From Agapanthus africanus (Eukaryota; Streptophyta; Magnoliopsida; Asparagales; Amaryllidaceae): a stretch of 64,000 bases of DNA. Under the pieces are notes generated by a model, which ran no database searches, was not told the DNA's origin, and worked only from the letters and a program-made list of their open reading frames with translations. The stretch lies in contig CM057339.1 in assembly GCA_030015575.1 (NCBI GenBank), positions 778,674,809 to 778,738,808 of the forward strand, in the 5' to 3' direction. The position numbers were made by a program, and so were the translations under genes. Below are positions 47,431-60,100 of the stretch, piece after piece (position 1 is the stretch's first letter; each line of letters starts with the position of its first letter).

Positions 47431-47571
47431 TTACAGGATAAAAAAGAAGAGAATTGGATATTTTATTATGTGACCAATGGTCTCGTTATATATGAATTAC
47501 AATTACTTGATACTCAAACATCATGGTATGGTGTACCATAATAACAATATATTCTAAATTATTCCAACAAG
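47431..47571 (-). mobile_element. Copia C 5' LTR
   Basis: On the minus strand it begins TGTTGGAATAATTTAG at 47571 and ends CCTGTAA just before the PBS, about 141 bp. So short an LTR is usual for Ale-type Copia elements. The terminal dinucleotide at the PBS end is not the usual CA, so that end is approximate. Confidence 0.65.
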
Positions 47572-49084
47572 TCTAAATCTTAAATTGAATTTATTTTAGG
47601 CTGAATTACAGGAAACTTCTCTTATCTCTGTCATTATGTAAACCCAAAAGACTCGTACACATCTATCATAATGTAAACTCAAAAGGAAGTGTGGCACTTT
47701 AAATTTTTAAGGAAAAAATTAGAAAAAGGATAATTCTTTTAGGAGGAGGATTGTTGGCTGTGGATTCTGAAGATTAGATTTCGACTTTTTCTAAGACTTT
47801 AATTTTCAATGTTATTGATTTTGAATTCGAATTTGGAATATAAAGCTATCGGTTCATTAGACTTAGATTTAGATTGGATTTCTAAAATTCAACTTTCAAG
47901 TCCAACTATATAAAACAAAGCCATGAAGATTGAAAAAATCCAACAAAATAATGTGAAGACTTTTTTTGTACTTGAATTTTGAGACATCTCCATTTTCATG
48001 AACACTTTCAAACCCTAAAAAACTTCATTTTCTTTTTATTTTTGATCTAATCTCGATTTTATTTGATTGATTATATTATATTTTACAACTCCTTCCTGGT
48101 ATCTCTTGAAATGTGTTTTTCTTCTTGATCTCATCTCATTCTTATCTATATTTTGATTGATTGGATTAAGTGTTGCAAATTTTTTCATAAAATCTTAGAA
48201 TAGTTTTCTTTTTCTGGATTTCACCCCATTTTTGTTTATGATTTAATTGATTAAATTATATTTCATAAATTCTTCCTAAATTCCTAAAATGTTTAGGTCT
48301 CAAACTAAATTATTTATTGCAATTCCTTTATCAAAAATTATTTCTTATTTTGTATTAATCTGTATTCTTATTATTTTGGATGCTTACAATATTTGATCTT
48401 TTATCCTTCAATTTTTTGATGTACTGAGAAAGCATAACATTATATTTAATCAAAAAATTATATAGAGAACAAATATCATGAAAAACTTGATTAAAATTTA
48501 ATGGTATATAATATTCATATTTTAAAATTTTTGGTTAGTATGTAATATCAATAATAAATGTCTTTTTTTTGTTATTAATAAAATTTTATATAATTATTTT
48601 ATTAAAATATTAAAAATAATAATTAATTAATTTTGATCAATTTTACACATTTATAAGATTAATATATCACAAAAAGCCATGTAGAAATAAAGTCACAACA
48701 CAAATTGTATAAGAACTTGAATAAGTCCAAACTAATGGTCTAAATCCAAGTTCAAGTCCCACACGAGAATCAAAGTCCAAATCCAAATCCAAATCCAACA
48801 TGCAAGTCTGAGTTCGAATCCAAATCCAGCACGTAAGCCTAAGTCTAAATCCAAATAATTCTCAGACGATGATAATTGTCCAACTCGTAGATTAAAATCC
48901 AATTTCAATAACATCGGACAATAAACATCATACCTTTTTTAAAACACCCACGTCCATGGGAATAGGGTAGCTTTAGTAATTACCATCAATTTATGAACAC
49001 GTGCATCGCACATGCCGAATTATCCACTTGTAGTTTATTACCACCCTTTTATGTTACACTAAATTATGAAAATCTTCACTAAAT
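47572..49084. other. Intergenic AT-rich DNA with a small minisatellite
   Basis: No gene or element recognised. At 48727-48860 there are degenerate repeats of AAGTCCAAATCCAAATCC. The rest is T- or A-rich unique-looking sequence. Confidence 0.4.
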
Positions 49085-49384
49085 GGAGATAAATACCTAT
49101 TATTGTTTGACGTGTTTGGCAGATAAATAACTAAGTTTCAAAAAACAACGGATAAATAGCCAATATTTATTTTTGCATTTTAGTACCTGATTAACGGAAA
49201 TTATGAAAAGATTTTTTTTCCCTTTATGATTCATCTAACCCATTTATCCAAATTTGACCAAACAGTTAAATTAAAATCCCCAGATTAAACCCATCTCTCT
49301 CTCTCTCTCACCCACCCCTGTTCCCCAAAATTAAATATCCCCAAAATTAAATATATATCTCTCTATATATATATATCTAGAGAA

Positions 49385-49766
49385 TAATGGAGAAAAGATG
49401 CCATAGGAGGGAATTCCCTCCTATGGCGTCGAAAAAATACTCCCTCCACCAATTTTTCCGACGATCGGCCCCCATCATCTTCATCGTCATCATTTAAGAT
49501 GTGGGTACACCAAATTTCATGTGATTCTACAACTTTTTCACCGTTGATTTAGCAATGTAAAAAGTTCTATTGTCGGTAAACCGTTAATTTTGAACCCACT
49601 AAATCAACGGTGAAAAAGTTGTAGAATCACATGAAATTTGGTGTACCCACATCTTAAATGATGACGATGAAGATGATGGGGGCCGATCGTCGGAAAAATT
49701 GGTGGAGGGGGTATTTTTTCGACGCCATAGGAGGGAATTCCCTCCTATGGCCTCTTTCCTCCATTA
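49385..49766. mobile_element. Foldback MITE, copy 1 (near-perfect hairpin)
   Basis: 382 bp. Two 168-bp arms (49385-49552, 49599-49766) are inverted copies with about three mismatches, around a 46-base loop. The ends are TAATGGAG...CTCCATTA, with a possible TA/TAA duplication. Each arm holds a 26-bp perfect palindrome starting CCATAGGAGG (49401-49426, 49725-49750). Non-coding. Confidence 0.85.
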
Positions 49767-49779
49767 ATCTCATATATCT

Positions 49780-49822
<43 letters not shown>

Positions 49823-49828
<6 letters not shown>

Positions 49829-50198
49829 AAAGGTGCCATAGGAGGGAATTTCTTCCTATGGCGTCGAAATAATACACACTCCATCATTTTTTCAACGATC
49901 GGCATACATCATCTTCATCTTCATCATCTAAAATGTGGATACACCAAATTGCGTGCGATTCTACCACTTTTTCACCGTTGATTTAGTGGGTGCCAAACTA
50001 ACGGTTTACCGATAATAGAACTTTTTACATTGCTAATCCAATAGTGAAAAAGTTGAAGAATCGCGTGCAATTTGGTGTACGCCCATCTTAGATGATAAAA
50101 ATGATGATGATGGATGCCGATCGTTGAATAAAATGTTGGAAGGTGTATTTTTTCAACGCCGCCTAACGAAAATCCCTCCTAGGGCCTCTTTTCTCCAT
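49823..50198. mobile_element. Foldback MITE, copy 2
   Basis: Same family as 49385-49766: starts near GAAAAGGTGCCATAGGAGG and ends GGGCCTCTTTTCTCCAT. The arms have diverged from each other much more than in copy 1 and the outer palindrome is damaged on the right side. It lies 57 bases after copy 1, in the same host element. Confidence 0.8.
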
Positions 50199-50589
50199 CC
50201 ATCCCATATTTCCCTTTTTTAACCTTAAACCGAAACCTAAAAATCTAATCATGGTAAGATCGAAAAAAGTTGTTGTGGAGGAAGCTTCGGAAGAAAAAAA
50301 AGAAGAAAAGACCATGAAAGAACTTTGAGAAGAAGAAAAAGAAAGAGGACTAGGATTTTTTAATTAGGTTGAAAATGAAGGAGAAAAACAATTTTTACTT
50401 TTTATTTTTGACTGCTAAGGGTAAAATTGTCCAAAAATGATCACATGAGTAACACATGGGAATCTACAAGGATTATTCTAATCTCAGGTAACGATAGCTG
50501 AGTGAAACATTAGGTATTTATCCGTCAATTTTATAAACTTGGGTATTTATTTACCAAACATCCCAACAATAGGTATTTATCTGCCTCTA

Positions 50590-51402
50590 TTTTTTTTAAT
50601 ACAAAGTAAATACCAAATTTTGTTTTAAAAACCTTTTATGATCTTTTTATACTTTCCATTTTTACTAAAATATCACAAATATTTTTAGTGAAAGGCAGTT
50701 AATGAAAATATATCCAAAATGCCGAGAACTTCTATGCACTCAAAAAGTAAGGAAAGTTTTCTCTAATATACCCTTTTATTTTTACAGAATAAGGAAGATG
50801 CATCTGGTATTTTGTGAGGTTAATTATGGGAATTACAAGTGCTAATTAGGTTATATGATTGAGATTTTGTTCAGTTTCATGATCTTATATGTTAATTTCT
50901 CTGAACAAGGGTTGCATATTTGTAAAAGTTATGGAGTTAGGGGGTTTGGAGTTTACTAAGAAAATAAATTTGTATAGTTACCCAATTCATGCTGCAAAGA
51001 AATGAAGGTAAAACTGAAGAGTTCTATAAATGTAAATGTAATTTTCCTTGCATATAATTTTCCTTGCATATAATTTGTTATATTTTTCCTTGCATATAAT
51101 TTGTTATATAAATGTAATTTTCTTGTTCTCATCATAAATATGAAGTTCTTCTTAAAATGATAATAAATGTAATTATGCCCCAGGCCTATCCATATTCAAA
51201 TTTAATCATGAGTATATTTTAACAAATTTAAGAAAAAAACATCTTCCTGCAAAGATTCAAAAAAGTTGACCATAAAAATAACGCCGCTAAATTGTACAAT
51301 AGTAATGTAATAAGCCCCCATAAAAAGTTCAAAAATTTTAGCGGAGAAACGAAAACAAAACAAACTATTTGGTTAAGGGAATTTATGTCTCCCATATCCA
51401 CA
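50590..51402. other. Intergenic DNA, nothing recognised
   Basis: AT-rich. It contains three tandem copies of TTCCTTGCATATAATTT at about 51043-51105. No gene or element supported. Confidence 0.4.
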
Positions 51403-51620
51403 CATACAAATTTCAACAATTTAATGGGCGACACGGCCACAATTCCCATTCTTAAAAACCGCAAGGTCTAAAAATCATTCAATCTCTACAATTAAAATAA
51501 GATAACCTCCAATTTAAATTTTATTTAAAATTGTGGAGATCTAATGATTTTTAGGCCGTGCAGTTTCTAAGGATAGGAATTGCAGCCATGTTAGGCATTA
51601 AATTGTTGAAATTTGTATAT
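51403..51620. repeat. Small foldback repeat
   Basis: ATACAAATTTCAACAATTTAATG at the left is answered by CATTAAATTGTTGAAATTTG at the right, and pairing continues through TAAAAATCATT/AATGATTTTTA for about 85-100 bases per arm, with mismatches. Probably a MITE of about 220 bp. Confidence 0.55.
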
Positions 51621-51861
51621 ATAGATTTGGGACGTGACATAAAACGGTATCAAAGTTCTGTGCGGCTGTAATAGTTGCTTCAAACTGTAGTTTATCTTTA
51701 ACTAGTAGCATTAAGCAACTAAACACGTTTAAAAAGAACTTTAAATTATTAGGGAAATAATTGAAATCACAGGGAGCCACAGGAATCACATGTTAAAAAA
51801 CTAGCATTCAAAATTCTCTTAAATTGAAAATTCTCTTAAATTGCAAGTCTTGGTCAGAGAT

Positions 51862-52295
51862 TTGAACCAAGATTCAGGAACACGGTTTCGGTCTCTCATA
51901 ATTTTATTGGTTTCGATTAGTTTCGCTAATCAAGATTCAGCAGGTTTCGATTTCAACGATAATACAACATATATAAATGTAGATATATTAAATACTTAAA
52001 TTTATGGTTCTATATTACAAGACAATAATCCTAGCGTTTAAAAATCCAGAAATGATGCAAAATATATTGAAAAGAGTACTTAGATAATTATTAATATAGG
52101 GGTCGGGTTTATTTTTTTGCGGTTTTCTAACAACGAAGGCCTATAATGATCATAATGACAGTAAAAATGGTATAAAAAATAAGTTTTTAAAGGTTTCAAC
52201 CGAAACAATATTGTATGATTGGTTTCTTATCGGTTTCGGGCTTCGTATTGGTCTCCACCGAAACTGATACGAAACCTTGAACCTTGATTTGAACA
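51862..52295. repeat. Probable MITE with GGTTTCG-rich inverted ends
   Basis: GATTTGAACCAAGATTCAGG...CGGTTTCGG on the left is matched by CCGAAACTGATACGAAACC...CCTTGATTTGAAC on the right, in inverted orientation. The interior is rich in GGTTTCG motifs. Ends are approximate. Confidence 0.45.
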
Positions 52296-53361
52296 ATACA
52301 ATCATGGAAGAAAAATAAATTAAGAGATTAAGAAACTGCATGAGAGTCTTCATCACATGACAGAATTCTCCTTGTTTTAATTGTAATCCATCATCTTAAG
52401 CAAAGCAAAGCATTATATTGACATTATATATGCATGGTTTGTGTTAATCAGTTACCTATATCTTTAAACCAAATTGTTTGCTTTGGTAGCTCAACTACAT
52501 TTGTCTGTGTGTGTTCCATGTGTAAGACATTTTGAGATTGACTAATGAATAAGTCTAATGCTGATTCTACACTAACTATAATTCATCATCTAAGCATGTT
52601 AGAATATACAAGTATATCTCTCTATTTTAGATATTAATTAATAGTTTGAAGCAACGCTGAGACATTTTATAGTACTATTTTTATTTTCAAATGCGGATAG
52701 ATATATAATTTATACTTCTGTAAATGATATTTTTTAATTCAGATTTATAACTTTTCAATGACTTGTTCAGTTAAAATTTCGATATTTATTGGATGTGGAT
52801 TTAATTTTTTTTTAAAGATGGTAACGCGAATAAATTGAAAATAAATTATTTTCCATGTTTTCAAGATAAGAATATAATATTATTTGTCGCTTTTTTAAGT
52901 ATTTAGACAATCACAAAATTGTAAATTCATAGATTCAAGACCTATTGGGTGGGCTTGAACTTTACCGGAGAAATATATATGAACATAGAATTCAGGGTCC
53001 TATTAGTCCATGGCCGAACACGACATATTGCCAACCAATTAAAATGCCAACCTATTAAAATTTATCGGCAAATATTTTATCAAAGAGCATTAATTGAATG
53101 CAACTGAATTAGATTTAATCGTTCATATATTGCTACTTGATATAAGTTGGTCCCCAACAAACCAGTACAACTTTTACATTCAACAATCGAAACCTGTTTT
53201 ATTTGAAATTACACACGGTAAACGAAACTTGCAGTGTTTGTTGCATTCATCTGGACCTAACAATTGCTGAATTTATTTTTTATAGATTATTTTTTGCAGC
53301 ATTTATAACAATCTTACAGAAAACTCATATCATGAGAAAGGGAAGGAACCTGAACCTGAAT
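52296..53361. other. 3' flank of the LDAH-like gene
   Basis: No further coding sequence recognised. A minus-strand AATAAA at about 53274-53279, some 85 bases past the stop codon, is a candidate poly(A) signal for the hydrolase gene. Confidence 0.4.
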
Positions 53362-53499
53362 TCAATTTGGAAGCTGACTTCGAATTAAGTTGGCGACGTA
53401 GCTAGCCACCCATACGGATCCGGCCTCAGTGCAGCAGAAAGCATGAGTGTGGCCCTCCTCTTCAATTGTCAGTGAAATGCCAGGGACTCGACCTGAAAT
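53362..53499 (-). CDS. LDAH: LDAH-like gene, terminal exon
   Basis: Acceptor TACTGCAG then ISGRVPGISLTIEEEG, ending SQLPN and TGA (53364-53362). Phase 0. Carries the HTH motif holding the probable catalytic His. Confidence 0.88.
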   Translation of the reverse strand: MSGRVPGISLTIEEEGHTHAFCCTEAGSVWVASYVANLIRSQLPN

Positions 53500-55526
53500 C
53501 TGCAGTAGGTACACCAAAAAGATAAACTCATGCACACTTAAGCCACAAACTCTCAAAGTATTTGCCCCAAATAGGAGCAAGAAGATTATGGATTTCTGGT
53601 ATACACAATGTATATGCAATAAAATGTGGGAATTAGTTATATTTTGGACAACTATAAATTTAATTTATACTTTTTCTTAATGAAAATGAATCAAATTTAG
53701 AGTTGTGTATGCCAATCAAAGTCTGATATAAAATAAGCAACTTCTTAAAAACCATTCTTATTGAAAATTTGCAATTTTGAATGGCTTGTAAGAAAAGAAA
53801 TTCTATATTTTTCCTCCTATATGCAAAAGAAAAAAATTAATAGAAGCAATTTCTAGTAAAACAATCTTATGGTATATTATAGACCTGAGGTGAAAAGACA
53901 AATAGATATGGAATGACTTTTGTAACATGACAAGTATATAAATGGCCATATAGCATTCAATGGATGCATGCGAGACACACTGAATTCTTATAATAATCCC
54001 AAGACAGATCTTGGCAAAAATAAAAAATTTAAATCGAAATTACAAATCTGCAAGCATCTAATTTTTTAGTTGCAAGTTAATTTAGAGAGCAGAAGCAGTT
54101 TTTGGATAGGTTTGACAATAAATTTAATGAGCGTGTAAATATGATATCTTCTTATTTTCTTAATAAGGTAACATCTTTTTGAGTAGGGCATTCCAACACC
54201 TAAAACAAGTTTACAGTTATCATTTTGTGATTTTCGAGTAGGGCATTCGAAATGGATATACAAGGGGAGTATCAAATTTATATGGAGATGATTTTCTAGA
54301 GCCGATCTCTAGAATGCAAGAATAAGCCTAAAACTCTTCCCTCTTTGGATTTATGTACATGTATTAATTCATCCCTTGACCTCAGCAAATTCTCATTTAA
54401 TATCTTTCATTCTTCTGACATTAAATAAAAGAAAGAAAGAAAGAACACTTGCCTCTTTAGAGAATGATAGTGGACCCCAATGGTCATCAAGTCCATACAA
54501 AAGCACAATCTTGTCCTCGTGCTTTTTCATAAATGACCAGTCTAGCTCTTCTGAAAGCTAAACTCGTAGATCACAGTTAGAACAATATACTATTATCTGA
54601 CAACATTTGTCAGAACAATATAATGTTATCTTGCACCGGAATTAATAGTATTATTAAGCAATATATTAGCAAATAGGAACTTACACATTTCAGGATTACA
54701 AAGCATATATACTAGTAATGTGTTTGACAAGATATGGTTACAACAAATTATACACTAAATCTTAGAATATTATTGTGGATTTATCTGTTGCATACCGAAA
54801 TGGGTTTAGAAATCTAAAAGAACTAGACGTAAGGTATCATATGCATATACAATTTAGATTACACTAACATGTAACCAACATGTCACACCAGACACGCGCG
54901 CATGCCCTGGAGTGGCCCTATAGGATGCACCCTACTGTGGAGCTTATGTGGCATCTTTGCATTAGATTTTGTTTAGTGCTTTTGTACTTAAGTCCTTCCA
55001 TTTTTTCATTGGGTGTTGCACTTAAATGCAAAACCACCATTCAAAGCCCAATAAATACATGCCACATAGGATGCACCCTATAGGGATACTGTAGGTCCCT
55101 TTTATCATGTGTATGGAGTGTGTAATATATATATATATATATATAAGGTTAATAGAGGAAAGGTGCCATAGAAGAGAATTTCCTCCTATGGCGTCGAAAA
55201 AATGCACCCTTTATGTTTTTTTTCGACGATCGGCATACATCACCTCCATCGTTATCATCTAAGATGTGGATACACCAAATTTCATGTGATTATACCATTT
55301 TTTCACCGTTGATTTACTTGGTGCAAAATTAATGGTTTACCGACAATAGAACTTTTTACATTGCTAATTCAACGGTAAAAAAGTGGTGAAATCATATAAA
55401 ATTTGGTGTATGCACATCTTAGATGATAACGATGATGATGATGGATGCCGATCGTCGGAAAAAATGGTGGAGGTTGTATTTTTTCAACGCCATAGGAGGA
55501 AATCCCCTTCTATGGCATTTTTTCTC

Positions 55527-55564
<38 letters not shown>

Positions 55565-57036
55565 ACTGAAAATCGAACATATATTATTCGGTCAAAGGCA
55601 AAGTGGTAACATATGATGGATAATTAGAGGGTTGAAAGTTGTTTATACCAATTTTCCCACCTCTTCTGTTCATTTTATACTAGAAGTTTGTCAACTCTCC
55701 CACCTTCTCTTAAAGAGGGAAAAAGAATCACTAAATATGTATACAACCTCCATGTCCATTACAACCAAGCCCTTTGCCAACACATCTGATGTGTTTTAAA
55801 GTTGTTTAAGGAGGGCTTAAAAGACTTTTTTAAAATATAATAACCCTTTGCTAAATTTGGCGTATCTCAAAAGACAAATAGTAAGGATAGCCTTGGGTTC
55901 TATCTTTATTTATTTATTTATTTATTACTCTATTGGATTATCTTAATAGACACAATTAACTTCTAACTAGGTGAAAACGGAGGATCTAGATCTACAGTAA
56001 AAATATATCTCACAACAAATTTGTGAAAATTGGAAATTCATCAACTTTTCGTACATATAATAAAAATGGAGGAAAAAGTACCAATAAGAGAGAGGTTGGA
56101 TGACATTGGGCGTCAATTTGATGGCCATCGGATGTTAATCGATGTTAAAGCAGCTAGCATGAGCGTACCCGACCACGTCTGTCCAAACCTGAAACGCCTT
56201 CACTCGAAGTTGTTTCTCGGATAAAGGGAAGGCCGGATTGAACCACAGTTCCCAAATTTGTACATTTTTAGGAGATACTAGGTGAGGGTAACGGAGAAGA
56301 AAAGGACCGCGACCGTTGTCAATGGAGCCGCCGAGGGAGTGGAGGCAAGCGTGACGGAGTGGAGGTGAGAGTTGAGGTAAGTAGAAGCGAGAGGGCTGAT
56401 GGATGCGTGGAAGGAGGGACTGATCGAATGGAAGGAAGATGAATAACATAGGAAAATAATTTGATCGGGTACGTATGTGTGTTTAGTGCATAAAGCAACT
56501 TTGCAGTTTTATGTGGGCGTCTTCAGTTTGTCTTATGTATGTTAGAAACAAACAAACTGAAAGCATTTTAAGTTCAAGTTCTCTTTAGTTGAGATCGACT
56601 ACAAAAAAACAAAAAGGAAAAAAGTTTGTTATTTGTACTTATTTAAATAATTTCTTGCCCAAACTTCTTTTCACAAATCACAAATAAAATCACTAGAATA
56701 GTAAATTTACTAGGGATGCAGATGAATACAGATCATTCGAGCTAACTCCGCGTCTATACCTGATCTTTGATCATATACGTATAGCAGTTTCAGTTTCCAA
56801 ACAACTATCTGTATTATTATCAGCCAATTTCCTTCAGATACGGAACACCTATATCTGTATCTCCGTATCCATTAACTTATAGATACAAACACGATGCGAA
56901 TCAACTTTGGTGAAACAACAATTTTCCAATTCGCTAGAATAAGCTAGCTAGGTTTTGTTGTTGTCATGCACATGCATGCATAATAAGAATTTTAATGAAC
57001 GTCTTGTAAATGTTATTATTTTGATTTATGAGTGTA

Positions 57037-57100
<64 letters not shown>

Positions 57101-60100
57101 ATGAAAATTACATTTATATTATGCATTTGAGAATTTCAATGAACCCTTGTTGCATGTTTATCGACTTCACTAACCAAAAATCTTGGATCTACCGTTGGCT
57201 TCTAGATAGGTTTAATGACATCTTGGTTATTTGTTTTCCGTTGGACAAATTATCAACACCATTACATCAAAAAATCATCTAACACCTACCGGATCGGCAC
57301 TAACAAACTAGGCATAGCTGGTATAACTTTTTTTCCAAAAGGTCATATCAAAAAAAGGGGACACACACACACACACACACTATCATTGCATAGTGTTTTA
57401 TGAGTGGAAAAGATGAAGGGCTTTTGAAACAACAAAGAGTAATGTTCTGACATCAAAAGATAATCACAGTAATTTTTTGGACCAAAAAAGAAATGAGCAC
57501 ATTAAAGCACATATGTTACACAGAGACCTTCTCAAGACTCTGTACGAACTCATGGTCCAACACTTTCTCACCTAATTAAATAGATTGTGCGCCTCCCAAG
57601 TTTCTTCAAATTTTTGTCTGTCCAGCTTGTTTGGGAGGTCTAAAAAACAGCAAAGGCAAAGTAATACAAAGAAAAAAGGAGGCCAAAACTTTGAGATATA
57701 TAATAGAGTGTACTAATTTCTAACTAACATGAATTTTACACGTTTGATTTCCTGAATTTATGGAAAATATAAACGCTTAAGATTTGATTTAATAATTTAC
57801 CTAAAGAACCATGCAAAGTAAAATTATTTGATTTGATTGTAATGACAATATATTTTTCGATCCAATGTAGATTTTTGTGGCCGACTAGGAATTTGAATCA
57901 GTTGGGACACAACATGTAGCAAAGTTTCATTCAACTTTTCAAGAGTTCAATATGCAAAAGCCGTTGAAATATATATGATATAATGTACATCGATTTAATC
58001 GTAAATTAAAAATATTGTTTATAATAACATATTTGAAAATTTTCATCAATTGGACTATACCATGCAAATCATGCTTTCGGTGAAACTAAAACAAACTAAT
58101 TTAGTGGTACGTATGGTCGACCTATAAGAATATCCAGTAACCCAAAGTTGTCTAATAATAACTATAAAGTACATACTCATATTAATAAAGAGAAAACCAA
58201 TGTTCTACGTTTTCTATTTTCTTTTTTTGGGAGTGGGGGGTGGGGAGGGGATGCTGCCCCTATGTGAATCGAACCAGTTGCCTCCCGTTTTGAAGAGTAA
58301 AGCTATAGTGTATGAACTATGCCCAATTGGTAATGTCAACGCCATTGATGTGAAGCACTTGATGTTATAGATTTTTTTCTTACTATATTCCTCCTCTGAT
58401 TCTTCTGTTTCCCTCCATCGATCAGTACCTCTCTTTTTCTTCTTCTTCCACTCATCCATCAGCCCTCTCGTTTTCACTTGCCTCAACTCACTTCCACTCC
58501 GTCATGCTCACCTCCACTCCCTCGACGGGTTCATCGATCAACAGTCGCAGTCCTCTTCTTCTCCATTAACCTTACCTAGCATCTACTAAAATTGTACAAA
58601 TTTGGGAACTGGTTCAATCCGGCCTTCCCTTTATTCGAGAAACGGCTCAAGTGAAGGCGTCCTAGGTTTGGGCAGGCGTGGTCGGGTATGCTCATGCTAG
58701 CTGCTTCAATGTCGATCAACATCCGAGAGTCATCAAACTGAGGCCCAACGTCATCCAACCTCCCTTTTATTGGTATTTTCCCCCATTTTTATTATATGTA
58801 CAAAAATTGATGAATTTTCTTTTTTCACAAATTTGTTGTGAAGTATATTTCACTGTAGATCCTCGGTTTTCACATAGCTAGAAGTTAATTGTGTTTGTTG
58901 AATAATGCAAAGGAGCCCCAAAAAAACAAAAAATTAGTTCTAAATCTACGGCGATCCTTCTCCGCTATCCTAACACAACTCTTTCCGCCTCCAGCATTTT
59001 CAGTCAAATTCCCACCAGAAAATTAGCTCTAAATCTAGCTTCCCAAAAAAATTGTGATAAATGAAAAAAGGAAAAACTGATGTTACACAATGGATATATA
59101 TTGAATTGAGGTATCATTATTCAGTATTAAATAATTGTAAGCTCGGTGCAAGCAGTAAACAAAGGAAACCTTAAAACAAAAATCAAGCAATGCGATCAGA
59201 ATGTAATATGCATCCTAAGTAATTTGAGTCTTATGACAATTTGAAATGAATAAAAATTGCTATAAATACCTGTGAAAACTCTGTCATTGCCATGAAAAGA
59301 GTATTGCGCATTGTATGATACTGCATGGTTTTTACACGATATTCAGAAAATCTTGTTGCAGTTTATAATATGTAAAAGGATAAAATCTTGTATCTTCACT
59401 GTATTTTTTTTTATAAAAATAAGCTTATGCGATGTTGAGGATAACACCATTCTGTGTAAAGCATTTAATAAGTCAACAGATGATTGTTATGCAATTTACT
59501 GAAAATAGAACAAAGAAATTTGAAACTAAAGAAGACAAGGATTTGCGTGGTGCAGAGAACTCCTACATATATGATGCGTCACTCATTTCTTTATGACCTC
59601 TCCGAGTTTTACCCCCAAGTTTTGGTGTACCCATATCATGATTTCGAGGAACGAGGCAGACATAGCAATACATATTCTAGACAAACTAATATGTAAATCC
59701 ATTTAACTTCAAGGGGAAAAAAGAACATGGATAAGAATCGAGGTCGCATTCGATGAAGGAAATAGGATATCTAGTAATTCAGCCATTCAAGTCTAATATG
59801 TCAAGACAATTTTAGATCCAGCTTATTAATAAAACAAAGCTGAATTCAAATGCTAGGTAGATGTAGATTTGCTTATCAAACATTTAACAAAACACTCTTT
59901 CACCTAAACATGAGAACATCAACTTCATATGTGGGCTACTTGGCAGCAAACAATGTTGTAAGAAAGCTTGCCATGAAATTCCATTCTATGTGCTTTGAAA
60001 TGTAACAGTATGAAGCTATGATTTGGTACCTAATAACTGACATGGTAAAGCTTGAAGCTGTGAAGCTGATGATTTTGTTGTGAAGTTTATGTTTTTGTTC

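Larger units (their letters stand above)
49085..50589. mobile_element. Terminal-inverted-repeat element hosting two MITEs
   Basis: Left end GGAGATAAATACCTATTATTG (49085) and right end CAATAGGTATTTATCTGCC (read to 50589) are imperfect inverted repeats over about 90 bp, with TTTGGCAGATAAATAACTAAG in the left arm answered by CTTGGGTATTTATTTACCAAA in the right. Without the two nested MITEs the element is about 0.75 kb. No transposase or clear target duplication is seen, so the superfamily is unknown. Confidence 0.6.
55951..58893. mobile_element. Long-inverted-repeat element in the LDAH intron
   Basis: Ends CACAATTAACTTCTA (55951) and TAGAAGTTAATTGTG (to 58893) are exact inverted copies. Arms of about 490 bp (to about 56440, and from about 58405) are clearly alike with mismatches and indels. 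The roughly 2-kb middle has no transposase. Mutator-like or Foldback-type non-autonomous DNA transposon is the best guess. No 8-11 bp target duplication is visible beside the ends, so the class is unsure. Confidence 0.7.

Noticed and set aside
54447-54452. GT donor five bases beyond the GC donor of the penultimate exon
   Set aside because: It would shift the frame of the terminal exon, which carries the family's conserved C-terminus.
56030-56224. 64-codon frame as an independent small gene
   Set aside because: It lies in the arm of a long-inverted-repeat element inside an intron and has an inverted counterpart. Kept only as a finding.
57028-57282. Frame with a long Tyr-Ile repeat
   Set aside because: Produced by the (AT)n microsatellite.
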